In this document: positions 30,347 through 38,607 of the stretch, piece after piece
Layout: every line of letters starts with the position of its first letter
How positions within the stretch are numbered: position 1 is the stretch's first letter
Origin: Streptomyces marokkonensis
GTDB taxonomy: Bacteria; Actinomycetota; Actinomycetes; Streptomycetales; Streptomycetaceae
Assembly (NCBI RefSeq): GCF_008312835.1
Contig: NZ_VSKS01000007.1
Location: forward strand, 124,001 to 188,000
Direction of reading: 5' to 3'
Length of the DNA stretch: 64,000 bases
Made by a program: the position numbers and the translations under genes
Notes under the pieces: generated by a model
The model's input: the letters and a program-made list of their open reading frames with translations, nothing else
Told to the model about the DNA's origin: nothing
Databases searched by the model: none

Positions 30347-30386
30347 GGCGGACGGTGCGGACGCCCCGGCGTCCGCACCGTCCGCC
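30347..30386. terminator. GC-rich 17-bp stem hairpin after the secreted GH2 gene
   Basis: GGCGGACGGTGCGGACG and its exact complement form a near-continuous stem around CCCCGG, ten bases after the GH2 stop. This is a strong terminator candidate without a U-tract. Confidence 0.8.
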
Positions 30387-30476
30387 GCGGGACGGGTCAC
30401 CGCGCGGGCCTCACCGACTTGGCCGCCGTGCTGTGCTCTCGGTGGGAAGGCGCGTGGACTCCCCGCATCTGCATCT

Positions 30477-30512
30477 GCCGCTGTGAACGCCGCACTTGAC
30501 GTTCACAGCGGC
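30477..30512. terminator. Second hairpin between GH2 and lacI-1
   Basis: GCCGCTGTGAACG and its exact complement (13-bp arms) enclose a 10-base loop, 55 bases beyond the lacI-1 stop. It probably terminates lacI-1 transcription from the other side, giving back-to-back terminators. Confidence 0.65.
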
Positions 30513-30566
30513 CCGTCGGACACGGGCCGGCGCCCGATCTGCCTCACCGCGGCGGGGAAACGCGCG

Positions 30567-31598
30567 TCAGGCGGTTCCCCGGCCGGCGCCGGCGGGGCGG
30601 CCCAGGGTGCTCTCCCGCTCCACGAGCTGGTAGTCCGCCCAGATGCGGCGTGGCTCCGGTGCCTGGTCGTTCAGCCGGGCGAGCACCGATTCCACCGCCA
30701 GCCGGCCGATGGCCGCCTTGTCCGGTGACACCGACGTGAGGGTGACCGCGCCGAAGCGGCCCTCGATCACGTCGTCGAAGCCCACCACGGCGATGTCCTC
30801 CGGCACCCGGAGGCCCCGCTCGTGCAGCACCCTCATCGCCCCGATCGCCATGGGGTCGTTGTAGGCGAACACCGCGTCGGGCCGCCGTCCGCTGTCCAGG
30901 ATGTGCTTCATGGCGCGCGCTCCGTCGGCGTGGCCCCAGCCGTCCGTGGCCGCGACGAGGCCCTCGTCCGCCGGAAGCCCCGCCGCGGTCAGTTCCTCGC
31001 GCCAGCCGCGCACCCGGAGCTGGGCGGGCTCGCTGCGCCCGCGCCGGGCTCCGATGAACGCCACCTCCCGGCGCCCCAGGCCGATCAGGTGCCGGACGGC
31101 CGCACGGGCCGCGGCGACGTTGTCGATCGCGATGTGGTCGTAGGGCAGGTCGTAGTCCCGCTCGCCGAGCAGGACCAGCGGCACCTCCTGCGCGCGGTCG
31201 CGCAGGTCCTCCGTCTCCAGCTCGATGGGACTGAGGATGAGTCCGTCGATGACCCGGGCCCGGAAGCCCTGGCTCACCAGCAGTTCCTGCTCGCGCGACC
31301 CACCCGTGTGGTCGAGCAGGACGATGTAGTCGTGTCCGGACGCGGCGTCGATGACGGAGGCGGCCAGCTCGGCGAAGTAGGGGTTCCCGAGCTCGGGCAG
31401 CGCGAGCGCGATGATGCCCGTGCGCCCCTTCCTCAGGTGCCTGGCGGCGAGGTTGGGCCGGTAGCCGAGCGCGTCGATGGACCGCTGGACACGCTCGCGC
31501 ATGGCAGGGGTGACGTGCTGGTAGTTGTTCACCACGTTGGAGACGGTCTTGATGGAGACCCCCGCGTGCGCGGCGACGTCCTTGAGGCTGACCCGCAC
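30567..31598 (-). CDS. LacI family regulator (lacI-1)
   Basis: This 343-residue repressor has an N-terminal LacI helix-turn-helix (SLKDVAAHAGVSIKTVSNVVNN) and hinge (LGYRPNLAARHLRKGRTG), followed by a periplasmic-binding-protein-like sugar domain (IIALALPELGNPYFAEL to VVGFDDVIEGRFGAVTLTSV). It is convergent with the secreted GH2 gene. AACGTT-centred palindromes stand before both that GH2 gene and this gene, so it probably represses both in the absence of a glycan-derived inducer. Confidence 0.9.
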   Translation of the reverse strand: MRVSLKDVAAHAGVSIKTVSNVVNNYQHVTPAMRERVQRSIDALGYRPNLAARHLRKGRTGIIALALPELGNPYFAELAASVIDAASGHDYIVLLDHTGGSREQELLVSQGFRARVIDGLILSPIELETEDLRDRAQEVPLVLLGERDYDLPYDHIAIDNVAAARAAVRHLIGLGRREVAFIGARRGRSEPAQLRVRGWREELTAAGLPADEGLVAATDGWGHADGARAMKHILDSGRRPDAVFAYNDPMAIGAMRVLHERGLRVPEDIAVVGFDDVIEGRFGAVTLTSVSPDKAAIGRLAVESVLARLNDQAPEPRRIWADYQLVERESTLGRPAGAGRGTA

Positions 31599-31689
31599 GG
31601 CAATCCCTTCGTGAGCGGCCCGCCCCGGTGGGCCGGTGCGGAGACGGTGCCGTCACCATGACGTCGTGCGCCGAGCCGCTGGGTTCGAG

Positions 31690-31707
31690 TTTTACAACGT
31701 TATACAT
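31690..31707. promoter_or_regulatory. AACGTT-class operator before lacI-1
   Basis: GTTTTACAACGTTATACA is an imperfect AT-rich palindrome about 95 bases upstream of the lacI-1 start. It has the same centre as the perfect palindrome before the secreted GH2 gene, which suggests autoregulation. Confidence 0.55.
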
Positions 31708-31822
31708 CCCGTTCCGCGGCACTGACAAGGCCGGGAAAGTGCCGGTCCGGCAGGTTGTCACCCACCGCCGTCACGGCCCCGTCCCGGCGCTCGGACACCG
31801 CCGCGACGCGGCCCGTACGCCG

Positions 31823-32836
31823 TCACCCGCCCGAACTCTCCCGCACGATCAGCCGGTGCCCCGCCGTCTCGTCGACCGCCGGCCCGCCCGGCCCGCCGGC
31901 GTCGATGCGGTCGAGCAGAAGCTCCACCGCGCGCCGCGCGATGCCGGGCTTGTCGGGAGCGACGGTGGTGATCGTGGGGATGCTGAACCGGGTGGCCTCG
32001 ATGTCGTCGAATCCGACCACCTCCACGTCCCCGGGGACCGACCAGCCGTCCTCGTGGAGCGCGCGCACCGCGCCGAGGGCCAGGTGGTCGTTGAGGCAGA
32101 GCAGTGCGTCCGGGCGCTGTGGCAGTCGCATCAGGGTGCGCGCGGCGGCGGCCCCGTCGGCCCAGCGGAACGCGGGCACCGGCAGGACCAGCTCCTCGGG
32201 CACCGGGAGCCCCGCCGCGGACAGGGCCTCCTGGTAGCCGACGGTGCGCAGCCTGCTGGTGTTCTGCGGCCCGCGCAGGTCGCCGCCGACCACCGCGATG
32301 CGCCGGCGGCCCCGCGCCAGCAGGTGCTCCGTCGCCTCGCGTGCCGCCGTCACGTTGTCGATCGCCACGTGGTCGGCACTGCCCGGCGGGTTGCACTCGC
32401 CGAGCAGCACCAGCGGCAGCCGGGTGTCACGGCCCGCCAGGTCGCGGGGCTGCAGGGCCAGCGGCGAGAGGATGACGCCGTCGGTGAACTGGGCGTCGAA
32501 GCCGTGCACGGCGGCCAGTTCCCTCTCGCGCCGGCCGCCGGTCTCCAGCAGGAGCGTGGTGCTGCCGCGGCGTTCCGTCTCCGCCATGACGTGCTTGGCG
32601 AGCTCGGCGAAGTAGGCGATGTCCAGCTCCGGCACGGCCAGCGCGATCACGCCCGTACGGCCGCGGCGCAGCTGGCGTCCCGCGATGTTGACCCGGTAGC
32701 CGAGGGCGTCGATGGCCTCGCGCACCGCTGTCCGGGTCTGCTCGGAGACGTGCTCGTAGTCGTTGAGGACGTTCGACACCGTCTTCGCCGATACGCCTGC
32801 GTACTCCGCCACGTCCTTGATCCTGGGCCTGCCCAT
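31823..32836 (-). CDS. LacI family regulator (lacI-2)
   Basis: This 337-residue LacI repressor has the DNA-binding headpiece RIKDVAEYAGVSAKTVSNVLND and hinge VNIAGRQLRRGRTG, then a sugar-binding domain with VIALAVPELDIAYFAEL and VVGFDDIEATRFSIPTITTV. It is divergent from the cytoplasmic GH2 gene, and an ATCGAT-centred palindrome lies in the gap. The same kind of site precedes the binding-protein gene and the GH43 gene. It is therefore the best candidate for regulator of those three units and of itself. The ATG has a GAAGGGAAG site. The headpiece is close to that of lacI-1, consistent with an old duplication. Confidence 0.9.
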   Translation of the reverse strand: MGRPRIKDVAEYAGVSAKTVSNVLNDYEHVSEQTRTAVREAIDALGYRVNIAGRQLRRGRTGVIALAVPELDIAYFAELAKHVMAETERRGSTTLLLETGGRRERELAAVHGFDAQFTDGVILSPLALQPRDLAGRDTRLPLVLLGECNPPGSADHVAIDNVTAAREATEHLLARGRRRIAVVGGDLRGPQNTSRLRTVGYQEALSAAGLPVPEELVLPVPAFRWADGAAAARTLMRLPQRPDALLCLNDHLALGAVRALHEDGWSVPGDVEVVGFDDIEATRFSIPTITTVAPDKPGIARRAVELLLDRIDAGGPGGPAVDETAGHRLIVRESSGG

Positions 32837-32944
32837 GCTTCCCTTCTCGCCCTCCCGCTGCCTGTCGGGATCGTAACGGCAGCTCCGGGGGGTCCGGCCG
32901 CCCGCGGTGCACGCGGTTCCTCCGAGAAGTTTCCGCCGCCGCCA

Positions 32945-32960
32945 TTTACATCGATGTAAT
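32945..32960. promoter_or_regulatory. ATCGAT-class LacI operator between lacI-2 and the cytoplasmic GH2 gene
   Basis: TTTACATCGATGTAAT is symmetrical at 7 of 8 positions per half. It lies about 53 bases upstream of the GH2 start and 109 bases upstream of lacI-2, placed to control both promoters. Confidence 0.8.
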
Positions 32961-33012
32961 CCTATGGTCGCATGAGCCCGTATCCAGCGCACCTGCACTG
33001 ATGAGGAGCAGC

Positions 33013-34839
33013 ATGAGCACGCCCACGCCCCCGGACGTCCCGCGTCCGGAGTACCCCCGGCCCCAGTTCGTCCGCGAGGCATGGCTGAACCTCAACGGCC
33101 GCTGGCAGTTCGAGACGGACCGCGGGGACAGCGGACTGGAGCGCGGACTGCGCGAGCGCGACCTCGCGGACGAGATCGTCGTGCCCTTCTGTCCCGAGTC
33201 CGCGCTGTCCGGGATCGGTGACACCGACTTCCTGGAGGCCGTCTGGTACCGGCGCACGGTGACGGTCCCGGAGGCATGGGCCGGCTCCGACGTCCTGCTC
33301 CACTTCGGCGCGGTGGACCACGACGCCACCGTCTGGGTCAACGGCACCGAGGTGGCCCGCCACCGCGGCGGCTTCACCCCCTTCACCGCGGACCTGCGCG
33401 GTGTGGCCGCGCCCGGCGACGAGGCCGTGATCGTGGTCCGCGCCCGCGACACCCGGCACGGCCCGCAGGCGCGCGGGAAGCAGGCCACCTGGTACGCCAA
33501 CACCCACTGCCACTACACCCGGACCACCGGCATCTGGCAGACCGTGTGGCTGGAGCCGGTGCCCGCCACGGCCCGCCTCAAGCGCCCGCGCATCACCCCC
33601 GACCTGGGCTCGGCCACCTTCCACGTCGACCTCCCCCTCACCGGCAACCTGCCGGGGCACCGCGTGCGGGCGGTGCTCTCGGACGGGCACGGCGACGTGG
33701 TCACCGCCTCCGCACGCGCCGACCTCGACCTGTGTCCCAGACTGGTGCTGACCGTGCCGGAGGACCGGGTGCGCCCCTGGTCACCGGCCGACCCGCACCT
33801 GTACGACCTGCGGCTCCAGCTCCTCGACGCGGAGAGCCGGGTCGTGGACGAGGCGACGTCGTACGCGGGCCTGCGGTCGGTCGCCGTCCACGGCAAGCGC
33901 GTACTGCTCAACGGGGAGCCGGTGTTCCAGCGGCTGGTGCTGGACCAGGGCTACTACCCGGACGGCCTGATGACCGCCCCCACCGACGCCGACCTCGTGC
34001 GCGACATCGAACTCGGCCTGCGCGCCGGCTTCAACGGCGCCCGGCTGCACCAGAAGGTGTTCGAGGAGCGCTACCTGTACCACGCCGACCGGCTCGGCTA
34101 TCTCGTATGGGGCGAGTTCGGCGACTGGGGCTGCGAGACCGGCGTCCGCGACGACAACCAGCGCCCCGACGCCGGTTATGTCGCCCAGTGGCTGGAGGCC
34201 CTGGAACGCGACCATTCGCACCCGTCGATCATCGGCTGGTGCCCGCTGAACGAGACCTACCAGAACCTGCACGACCGGATCACCCGGCTCGACGACGTCA
34301 CCCGGGCGATGTTCCTCGCCACCAAGCAGGCCGACCCGAGCCGCCCCGTCATCGACGCCTCCGGCTACTCCCACCGCGTCGCCGAGACCGACGTCTACGA
34401 CTCGCACTGCTACGAGCAGGACCCGCAGGCATTCGCGAGGACCATGGCGGGACTCGCCGAGGACCGCCCCTACGTCAACACCGGCCCCGACGGCCGCACC
34501 TGGTCGGTGCCCTACCGCGGACAGCCGTACTTCTGCAGCGAGTTCGGCGGCATCTGGTGGGACGCGGCGGTGGCCGCCACCGCCGCGGGCGACGAGACCG
34601 GCACGTCCTGGGGATACGGCGAACGGCCGCGCACCGCAGAGGAGTTCCTGGCGCGCTTCACCGGCCTGGTCGACGTCCTGCTCGACGACCCGGACATGTT
34701 CGGCTACTGCTACACGCAGCTCACCGACGTCTTCCAGGAACGCAACGGCCTCTACGGCTTCGACCGCGGCGAGAAGTTCGACACCGCCGTACTGCGCCGC
34801 GTCCAGCAGCGCACCGCGGCCTGCGAATCCGCCGGCTGA
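33013..34839 (+). CDS. Cytoplasmic GH2 glycoside hydrolase
   Basis: This 608-residue GH2 enzyme has no signal peptide. It opens with PRPEYPRPQFVREAWLNLNG. The sandwich domain includes LLHFGAVDHDATVWVNGTEV. The catalytic acid/base is Glu414 in PLNETYQN and the nucleophile is Glu510 in FCSEFGGIWW. It should hydrolyse oligosaccharides brought in by the transporter encoded downstream. The sugar specificity (galactoside, glucuronide or other) cannot be decided. The second ATG is preferred because GAGGAG lies just upstream of it. The gene is 111 bases from the binding-protein gene and in the same direction. Confidence 0.92.
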   Translation: MSTPTPPDVPRPEYPRPQFVREAWLNLNGRWQFETDRGDSGLERGLRERDLADEIVVPFCPESALSGIGDTDFLEAVWYRRTVTVPEAWAGSDVLLHFGAVDHDATVWVNGTEVARHRGGFTPFTADLRGVAAPGDEAVIVVRARDTRHGPQARGKQATWYANTHCHYTRTTGIWQTVWLEPVPATARLKRPRITPDLGSATFHVDLPLTGNLPGHRVRAVLSDGHGDVVTASARADLDLCPRLVLTVPEDRVRPWSPADPHLYDLRLQLLDAESRVVDEATSYAGLRSVAVHGKRVLLNGEPVFQRLVLDQGYYPDGLMTAPTDADLVRDIELGLRAGFNGARLHQKVFEERYLYHADRLGYLVWGEFGDWGCETGVRDDNQRPDAGYVAQWLEALERDHSHPSIIGWCPLNETYQNLHDRITRLDDVTRAMFLATKQADPSRPVIDASGYSHRVAETDVYDSHCYEQDPQAFARTMAGLAEDRPYVNTGPDGRTWSVPYRGQPYFCSEFGGIWWDAAVAATAAGDETGTSWGYGERPRTAEEFLARFTGLVDVLLDDPDMFGYCYTQLTDVFQERNGLYGFDRGEKFDTAVLRRVQQRTAACESAG

Positions 34840-34921
34840 CGGCACCCCGCCCGGTCCCGGCGGACGACCGAGCCCGCGACCCCGACCCCGACGGCATCCC
34901 GTCCGCCGCGTCCGCAGCCGA

Positions 34922-34937
34922 TGTACATCGATGTAGA
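34922..34937. promoter_or_regulatory. ATCGAT-class LacI operator before the sugar-binding protein gene
   Basis: TGTACATCGATGTAGA matches in 7 of 8 symmetrical positions and ends 13 bases before the start codon, directly ahead of the ribosome-binding site. It gives the transporter genes their own control point within the cluster. Confidence 0.75.
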
Positions 34938-34950
34938 GAAAGGTAGTGCC

Positions 34951-36321
34951 ATGGTCTACCTGCCCTGCCCACCGGCCGCCTCCGCCGGCCCGGACGGCCC
35001 CCGCACCGCACCGTCCCGGCGCGGGCTGCTCCGGGCCTCGCTGGGCTCGGCCGCCGTACTCCTCGGCGGCGGAGCCCTCGCCGGCTGCGGTGCGGCGGCA
35101 GCCTCGCCGGACCCGCGCACCGTGCGCATGTGGGACCTGTTCAGCGGTGCCGACGGTGCCCTCCTCGACGAACTCCTCGACATCGCACGGCCCGACATGG
35201 CCGGCACCCGCGTCGAGCGGACCGTGCTGGAATGGGGCACGCCGTACTACACCAAGCTCGCCATGGCCTCGGCCGGCGGGCGCGGACCGGACGTCGCCGT
35301 CTCCCACATGTCGCGCCTGGCGGGGTACGCCCCCCTGGGGCTGCTCGACCCCTGGGACACCGGCCTGCTGGCCGAATTCGGCGTCCGCGAGGAGGACTTC
35401 GCCGAAGCGGTGTGGAGCCGCACCCGGTACCGGGACCGTACCTACGCCGTGCCGCTGGACACCCATCCGTTCATCGTGTTCTTCCACCCCGGCACCGCCC
35501 GCAAGGCCGGGCTGCTCACCGGTGACGGGGACCTCGACCAGGACGCCTTCTCCTCACCCGGGCGGTTCCTCGAGGCCGGGCGGGAACTGGCCGCCGCCTC
35601 CGGCCGGCAGGGGATCGCCTTCGGCTACGTCAACGACACGGCACAGGGCTGGCGGTTGTTCTACGGGCTCTACCGCCAGACCGGGAACGACTTCGACCTG
35701 CCCGTCGGCGGCACGGTCACGGCGGACCTCGACGCCATGACCGAGGTCATCGCCTTCATGCGGAAGCTGGTCGACGGACGGACCAACCCCCGCCGCCTGG
35801 ACTACCCCGCGGCCATCGCCGCCTTCACCAACCGGCAGACCGGGATGATCCTCTCCGGCGAGTGGGAGCTCGGCACCTTCCGCGCGGCCGACCCGAGGAC
35901 CGGGGCGGCGCCCTTCCCCACCGTCTTCGGCACCCCGGCGGTCTACGCCGACGCCCACTCCTTCGTGCTGCCGCGCCGCCCCGATCCCGACGAGGCACAC
36001 CGCAGGCGCACCCACCGGGCGGTGGCCGCGATCCTCAAGGCCGGCCAGGTGTGGGCCAGGGCCGGCCACATCCCGGCGTACCGGCCCGTGACCCGTACCC
36101 GGGCCTATGCGCGGCTGGAGCCGCAGACCCGGTACGCCCGGGCCGCGGACCACGTGGTGCTCGACCCGGCGGTCTGGTTCGCCGGAGCCGGGTCCGACTT
36201 CCAGAACTCCATGTCACAGGTGCTGCAGCAGTCCCTGCTCGACGGCCTGGCGCCCGACCGGGCCGCCCGCGCCATGGTCCGACGGATCAACACCGCCCTG
36301 TCCCAGCCCAGTCCGGCCTGA
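34951..36321 (+). CDS. Sugar ABC transporter substrate-binding lipoprotein
   Basis: This 456-residue extracellular solute-binding protein is of the CUT1 (family 1) type. The N-terminus has a twin-arginine-like RRGLLRASLG segment and a lipobox GALAGC, so it is exported and lipid-anchored. The mature part has the typical MWDLFSGADGALLDELLD and WELGTFRAADPRTG regions. It should bind oligosaccharide and deliver it to the permeases encoded next. The chosen ATG follows GAGAAAGG. An earlier in-frame ATG lies inside the operator and was rejected. The permease gene follows 24 bases downstream. Confidence 0.9.
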   Translation: MVYLPCPPAASAGPDGPRTAPSRRGLLRASLGSAAVLLGGGALAGCGAAAASPDPRTVRMWDLFSGADGALLDELLDIARPDMAGTRVERTVLEWGTPYYTKLAMASAGGRGPDVAVSHMSRLAGYAPLGLLDPWDTGLLAEFGVREEDFAEAVWSRTRYRDRTYAVPLDTHPFIVFFHPGTARKAGLLTGDGDLDQDAFSSPGRFLEAGRELAAASGRQGIAFGYVNDTAQGWRLFYGLYRQTGNDFDLPVGGTVTADLDAMTEVIAFMRKLVDGRTNPRRLDYPAAIAAFTNRQTGMILSGEWELGTFRAADPRTGAAPFPTVFGTPAVYADAHSFVLPRRPDPDEAHRRRTHRAVAAILKAGQVWARAGHIPAYRPVTRTRAYARLEPQTRYARAADHVVLDPAVWFAGAGSDFQNSMSQVLQQSLLDGLAPDRAARAMVRRINTALSQPSPA

Positions 36322-36345
36322 GCCGCCGCGAAAAGGAGGCAGCAG

Positions 36346-37278
36346 ATGACCACACCCCTCGCTACCCGCGGCCGGCCGCCCGCCGGCCCGGCCGCCACCG
36401 GACGCGGCGCGGCCCTGCGCCGTGCCGTCCCGCCGGGGCTGCTCTTCGCCCTGCCGTTCCTCGTCCTGTTCGCCCTCTTCATGCTCTGGCCACTGGCGCA
36501 GGGCGTCTGGATGAGCCTCACCGACACCTCCCTCTCCGCCCACGACCCGTCCTTCATCGGGCTGGACAACTACACCGAGGCCCTCGGCGACGCCGAGATG
36601 TGGCGCACGATCTGGCACACCGTGTGGTTCACCGTCGTGTCCACCGTGCCCCTGGTGGCGGTCGCCCTCGTCATGGCGCTGCTGGTGTACACCGGGCTGC
36701 CCGGCCAGTGGGTCTGGCGCCTCGCGTTCTTCGCCCCGTACCTGCTTCCGGTCGGGGTGATCGGCCTGCTGTGGCTCTGGCTGTACCAGCCCGACCTCGG
36801 CCTCTACAACCACCTGCTCCAGGCGGCCGGGCTGGACGGCTACGCCTGGCTGAGCGACGAGTCCATCGCCCTGTACGCGATCGTGATCGCCACCCTGTGG
36901 TGGACCGTCGGCTTCAACTTCCTGCTGTTCCTGGCGGCACTGCAGGCCGTGCCCGACCACCTCTACGAGGCGGCGGCCCTGGACGGGGCGGGCGCCTGGC
37001 GGCGGCTGTGGCATGTCACGCTGCCCCAACTGCGGCGCGTCACCGGTGTGATCACGGTGCTCCAGGTACTGGCCTCGCTGAAGGTCTTCGACCAGGTGTA
37101 CCTGCTCACCAAGGGCGGGCCCAACGGCTCCACCCGCCCCGTCGTCGAATACCTCTACGACATGGGCTTCACCGGCTACCGCCTCGGCTACGCCTCCGCC
37201 ATCAGCTATGTGTTCTTCGCCCTCGTCGTCCTCGCCTCCGCCGTGCAGTTCGTCGCCCTTCGCCGCAGGGAGAAGTGA
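36346..37278 (+). CDS. Sugar ABC transporter permease (MalF type)
   Basis: This 310-residue membrane protein has six predicted helices, the first being LLFALPFLVLFALFMLWPLAQGV. The ATPase-contacting EAA loop is visible as YEAAALDGAGAWRRLWHVTLPQLR. It pairs with the next permease to form the CUT1 import channel. An AAAAGGAGG site precedes the ATG. No ATPase gene is present in the cluster, which is normal for streptomycetes that share the MsiK ATPase among sugar transporters. Confidence 0.92.
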   Translation: MTTPLATRGRPPAGPAATGRGAALRRAVPPGLLFALPFLVLFALFMLWPLAQGVWMSLTDTSLSAHDPSFIGLDNYTEALGDAEMWRTIWHTVWFTVVSTVPLVAVALVMALLVYTGLPGQWVWRLAFFAPYLLPVGVIGLLWLWLYQPDLGLYNHLLQAAGLDGYAWLSDESIALYAIVIATLWWTVGFNFLLFLAALQAVPDHLYEAAALDGAGAWRRLWHVTLPQLRRVTGVITVLQVLASLKVFDQVYLLTKGGPNGSTRPVVEYLYDMGFTGYRLGYASAISYVFFALVVLASAVQFVALRRREK

Positions 37279-37279
37279 C

Positions 37280-38224
37280 ATGACCTCCACCCACGTCCGG
37301 GCACGGCCCGCCCGCCGCACCGTCTCCCCGCTCCCCGCCGCCCGCCGGGCCCACCGGACGCGCCCGGTCCCACCGCGAGGGCCCAACCTCACCCTGGGCC
37401 CGGGCCGGCTCTCCCGCACCCTGGCCCTGGCGGCCCTCGCGGTGATGGCGCTGATCTGGCTGCTGCCGATGGCGTGGGCGGTGCTCACCGCGTTCAAGTC
37501 TGACCAGGACGCCAGCGATCCGGTGCACTGGATCCTGCCGCGGGGCGGCTTCACCCTGGACGCGTTCCGCACCGTGATCGAGCGCGGCGACCTGCCGCTG
37601 TGGATGCTGAACAGCTTCGTCATCGCCGCGGCCGTCACCGTCATCACCGTGGCCGTGTCCGCGCTGGCCGGGTACGCCTTCTCCCGCACGCTCTTCCGCG
37701 GACGCCGGTGGCTGTTCACCGTCGTCGTGGCGTCGATCCTGGTTCCGCCGCAGATGCTGATCGTGCCGTGGTTCCAGCAGATGCTCACCCTGGACCTCGT
37801 GGACACCTACGCGGCGGTGATCCTGCCGCAGACGGTCGCGCCGGTGATGGTGTTCATCCTGAAGAAGCACTTCGACACCATCCCGCGCGAGTTGGAGGAA
37901 GCGGCCCGCATCGACGGCGCCGGCCACGCCCGGGTCTTCTGGTCGGTGATGCTGCCGCTGTCCCGCCCGATGCTCGCCGCGGTGTCGATCTTCGTGTTCA
38001 TCGGGGCGTGGAACAACTTCCTGTGGCCGTTCGTGTCGACGTCCGATCCCGCCCTGATGACCCTGCCGGTCGGCATCACCGCGGTGAAGGACGCCTACGG
38101 CGTCAACTACGCCCAGACGATGGCGTCCTCCGTCCTGGCCGCGCTGCCCCTGGTCCTGGTGTTCGTCCTCTTCCAGCGGCACATCGTGAAGTCGGTGGCC
38201 ACGACCGGCCTGGGCGGGCAGTGA
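37280..38224 (+). CDS. Sugar ABC transporter permease (MalG type)
   Basis: This 314-residue membrane protein is the second channel subunit. The EAA loop reads LEEAARIDGAGHARVFWSVMLPLS. The last helix region PLVLVFVLFQRHIVKSVATTGL is a typical CUT1 ending. Its start is one base after the previous stop, so translation is probably coupled. About 80 arginine/proline-rich N-terminal residues precede the first helix, longer than usual. Confidence 0.92.
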   Translation: MTSTHVRARPARRTVSPLPAARRAHRTRPVPPRGPNLTLGPGRLSRTLALAALAVMALIWLLPMAWAVLTAFKSDQDASDPVHWILPRGGFTLDAFRTVIERGDLPLWMLNSFVIAAAVTVITVAVSALAGYAFSRTLFRGRRWLFTVVVASILVPPQMLIVPWFQQMLTLDLVDTYAAVILPQTVAPVMVFILKKHFDTIPRELEEAARIDGAGHARVFWSVMLPLSRPMLAAVSIFVFIGAWNNFLWPFVSTSDPALMTLPVGITAVKDAYGVNYAQTMASSVLAALPLVLVFVLFQRHIVKSVATTGLGGQ

Positions 38225-38366
38225 CCGAGCCGGGCCCGGGCCTGCCGGGCGGTCCGGTGGGCGGTCGCCCCGGGCCGGCGCGTGCCCGGGGCGGACCGGC
38301 GCGGGCCGGCCCAGCCGCCGACCGCCGCCTTGCCGGTGTCCCGCGCGGGCCGATGGCGCCGCCCGG

Positions 38367-38546
38367 AGTGCGCTGCAGCAGCGCGACGGCGGACGGCGCG
38401 AACGGCACGCCGATGAGGAGGCACCAGCGCCAACCTGCCCAGGACGTGTTCACCCGAACACCGCGGACCAGCGGGGCGGCCACCGCACCGACGGCGGACA
38501 CGGCGCCGAAGACGCCGGCTCCTTGCCGAGCCTGCGGGTCGGGATG
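38367..38546 (-). pseudogene. Remnant of a DHA2-type MFS transporter
   Basis: About 60 residues on the minus strand match the middle of a drug-efflux MFS protein: VFGAVSAVGAVAAPLVRG, then WAGWRWCLLIGVPFAPSAVAL. This is the conserved helix-5/6 region (usually GxxGPxLGG...WRWxFxxNxP). The flanks show no MFS sequence in any frame. It lies between the sugar permease gene and an intact MFS gene on the other strand. The intact gene is from a different MFS subgroup. Confidence 0.6.
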
Positions 38547-38607
38547 CCGGGTGCGCCGGTGGCGTGCCGGAGGGGAGCGCGGCCCGGGGAAGGGTTAGCG
38601 TCTCGGC

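Noticed and set aside
34921-34951. Earlier ATG start for the sugar-binding protein
   Set aside because: That start lies in the LacI operator and has no ribosome-binding site. The later ATG has GAGAAAGG and gives a normal signal peptide.
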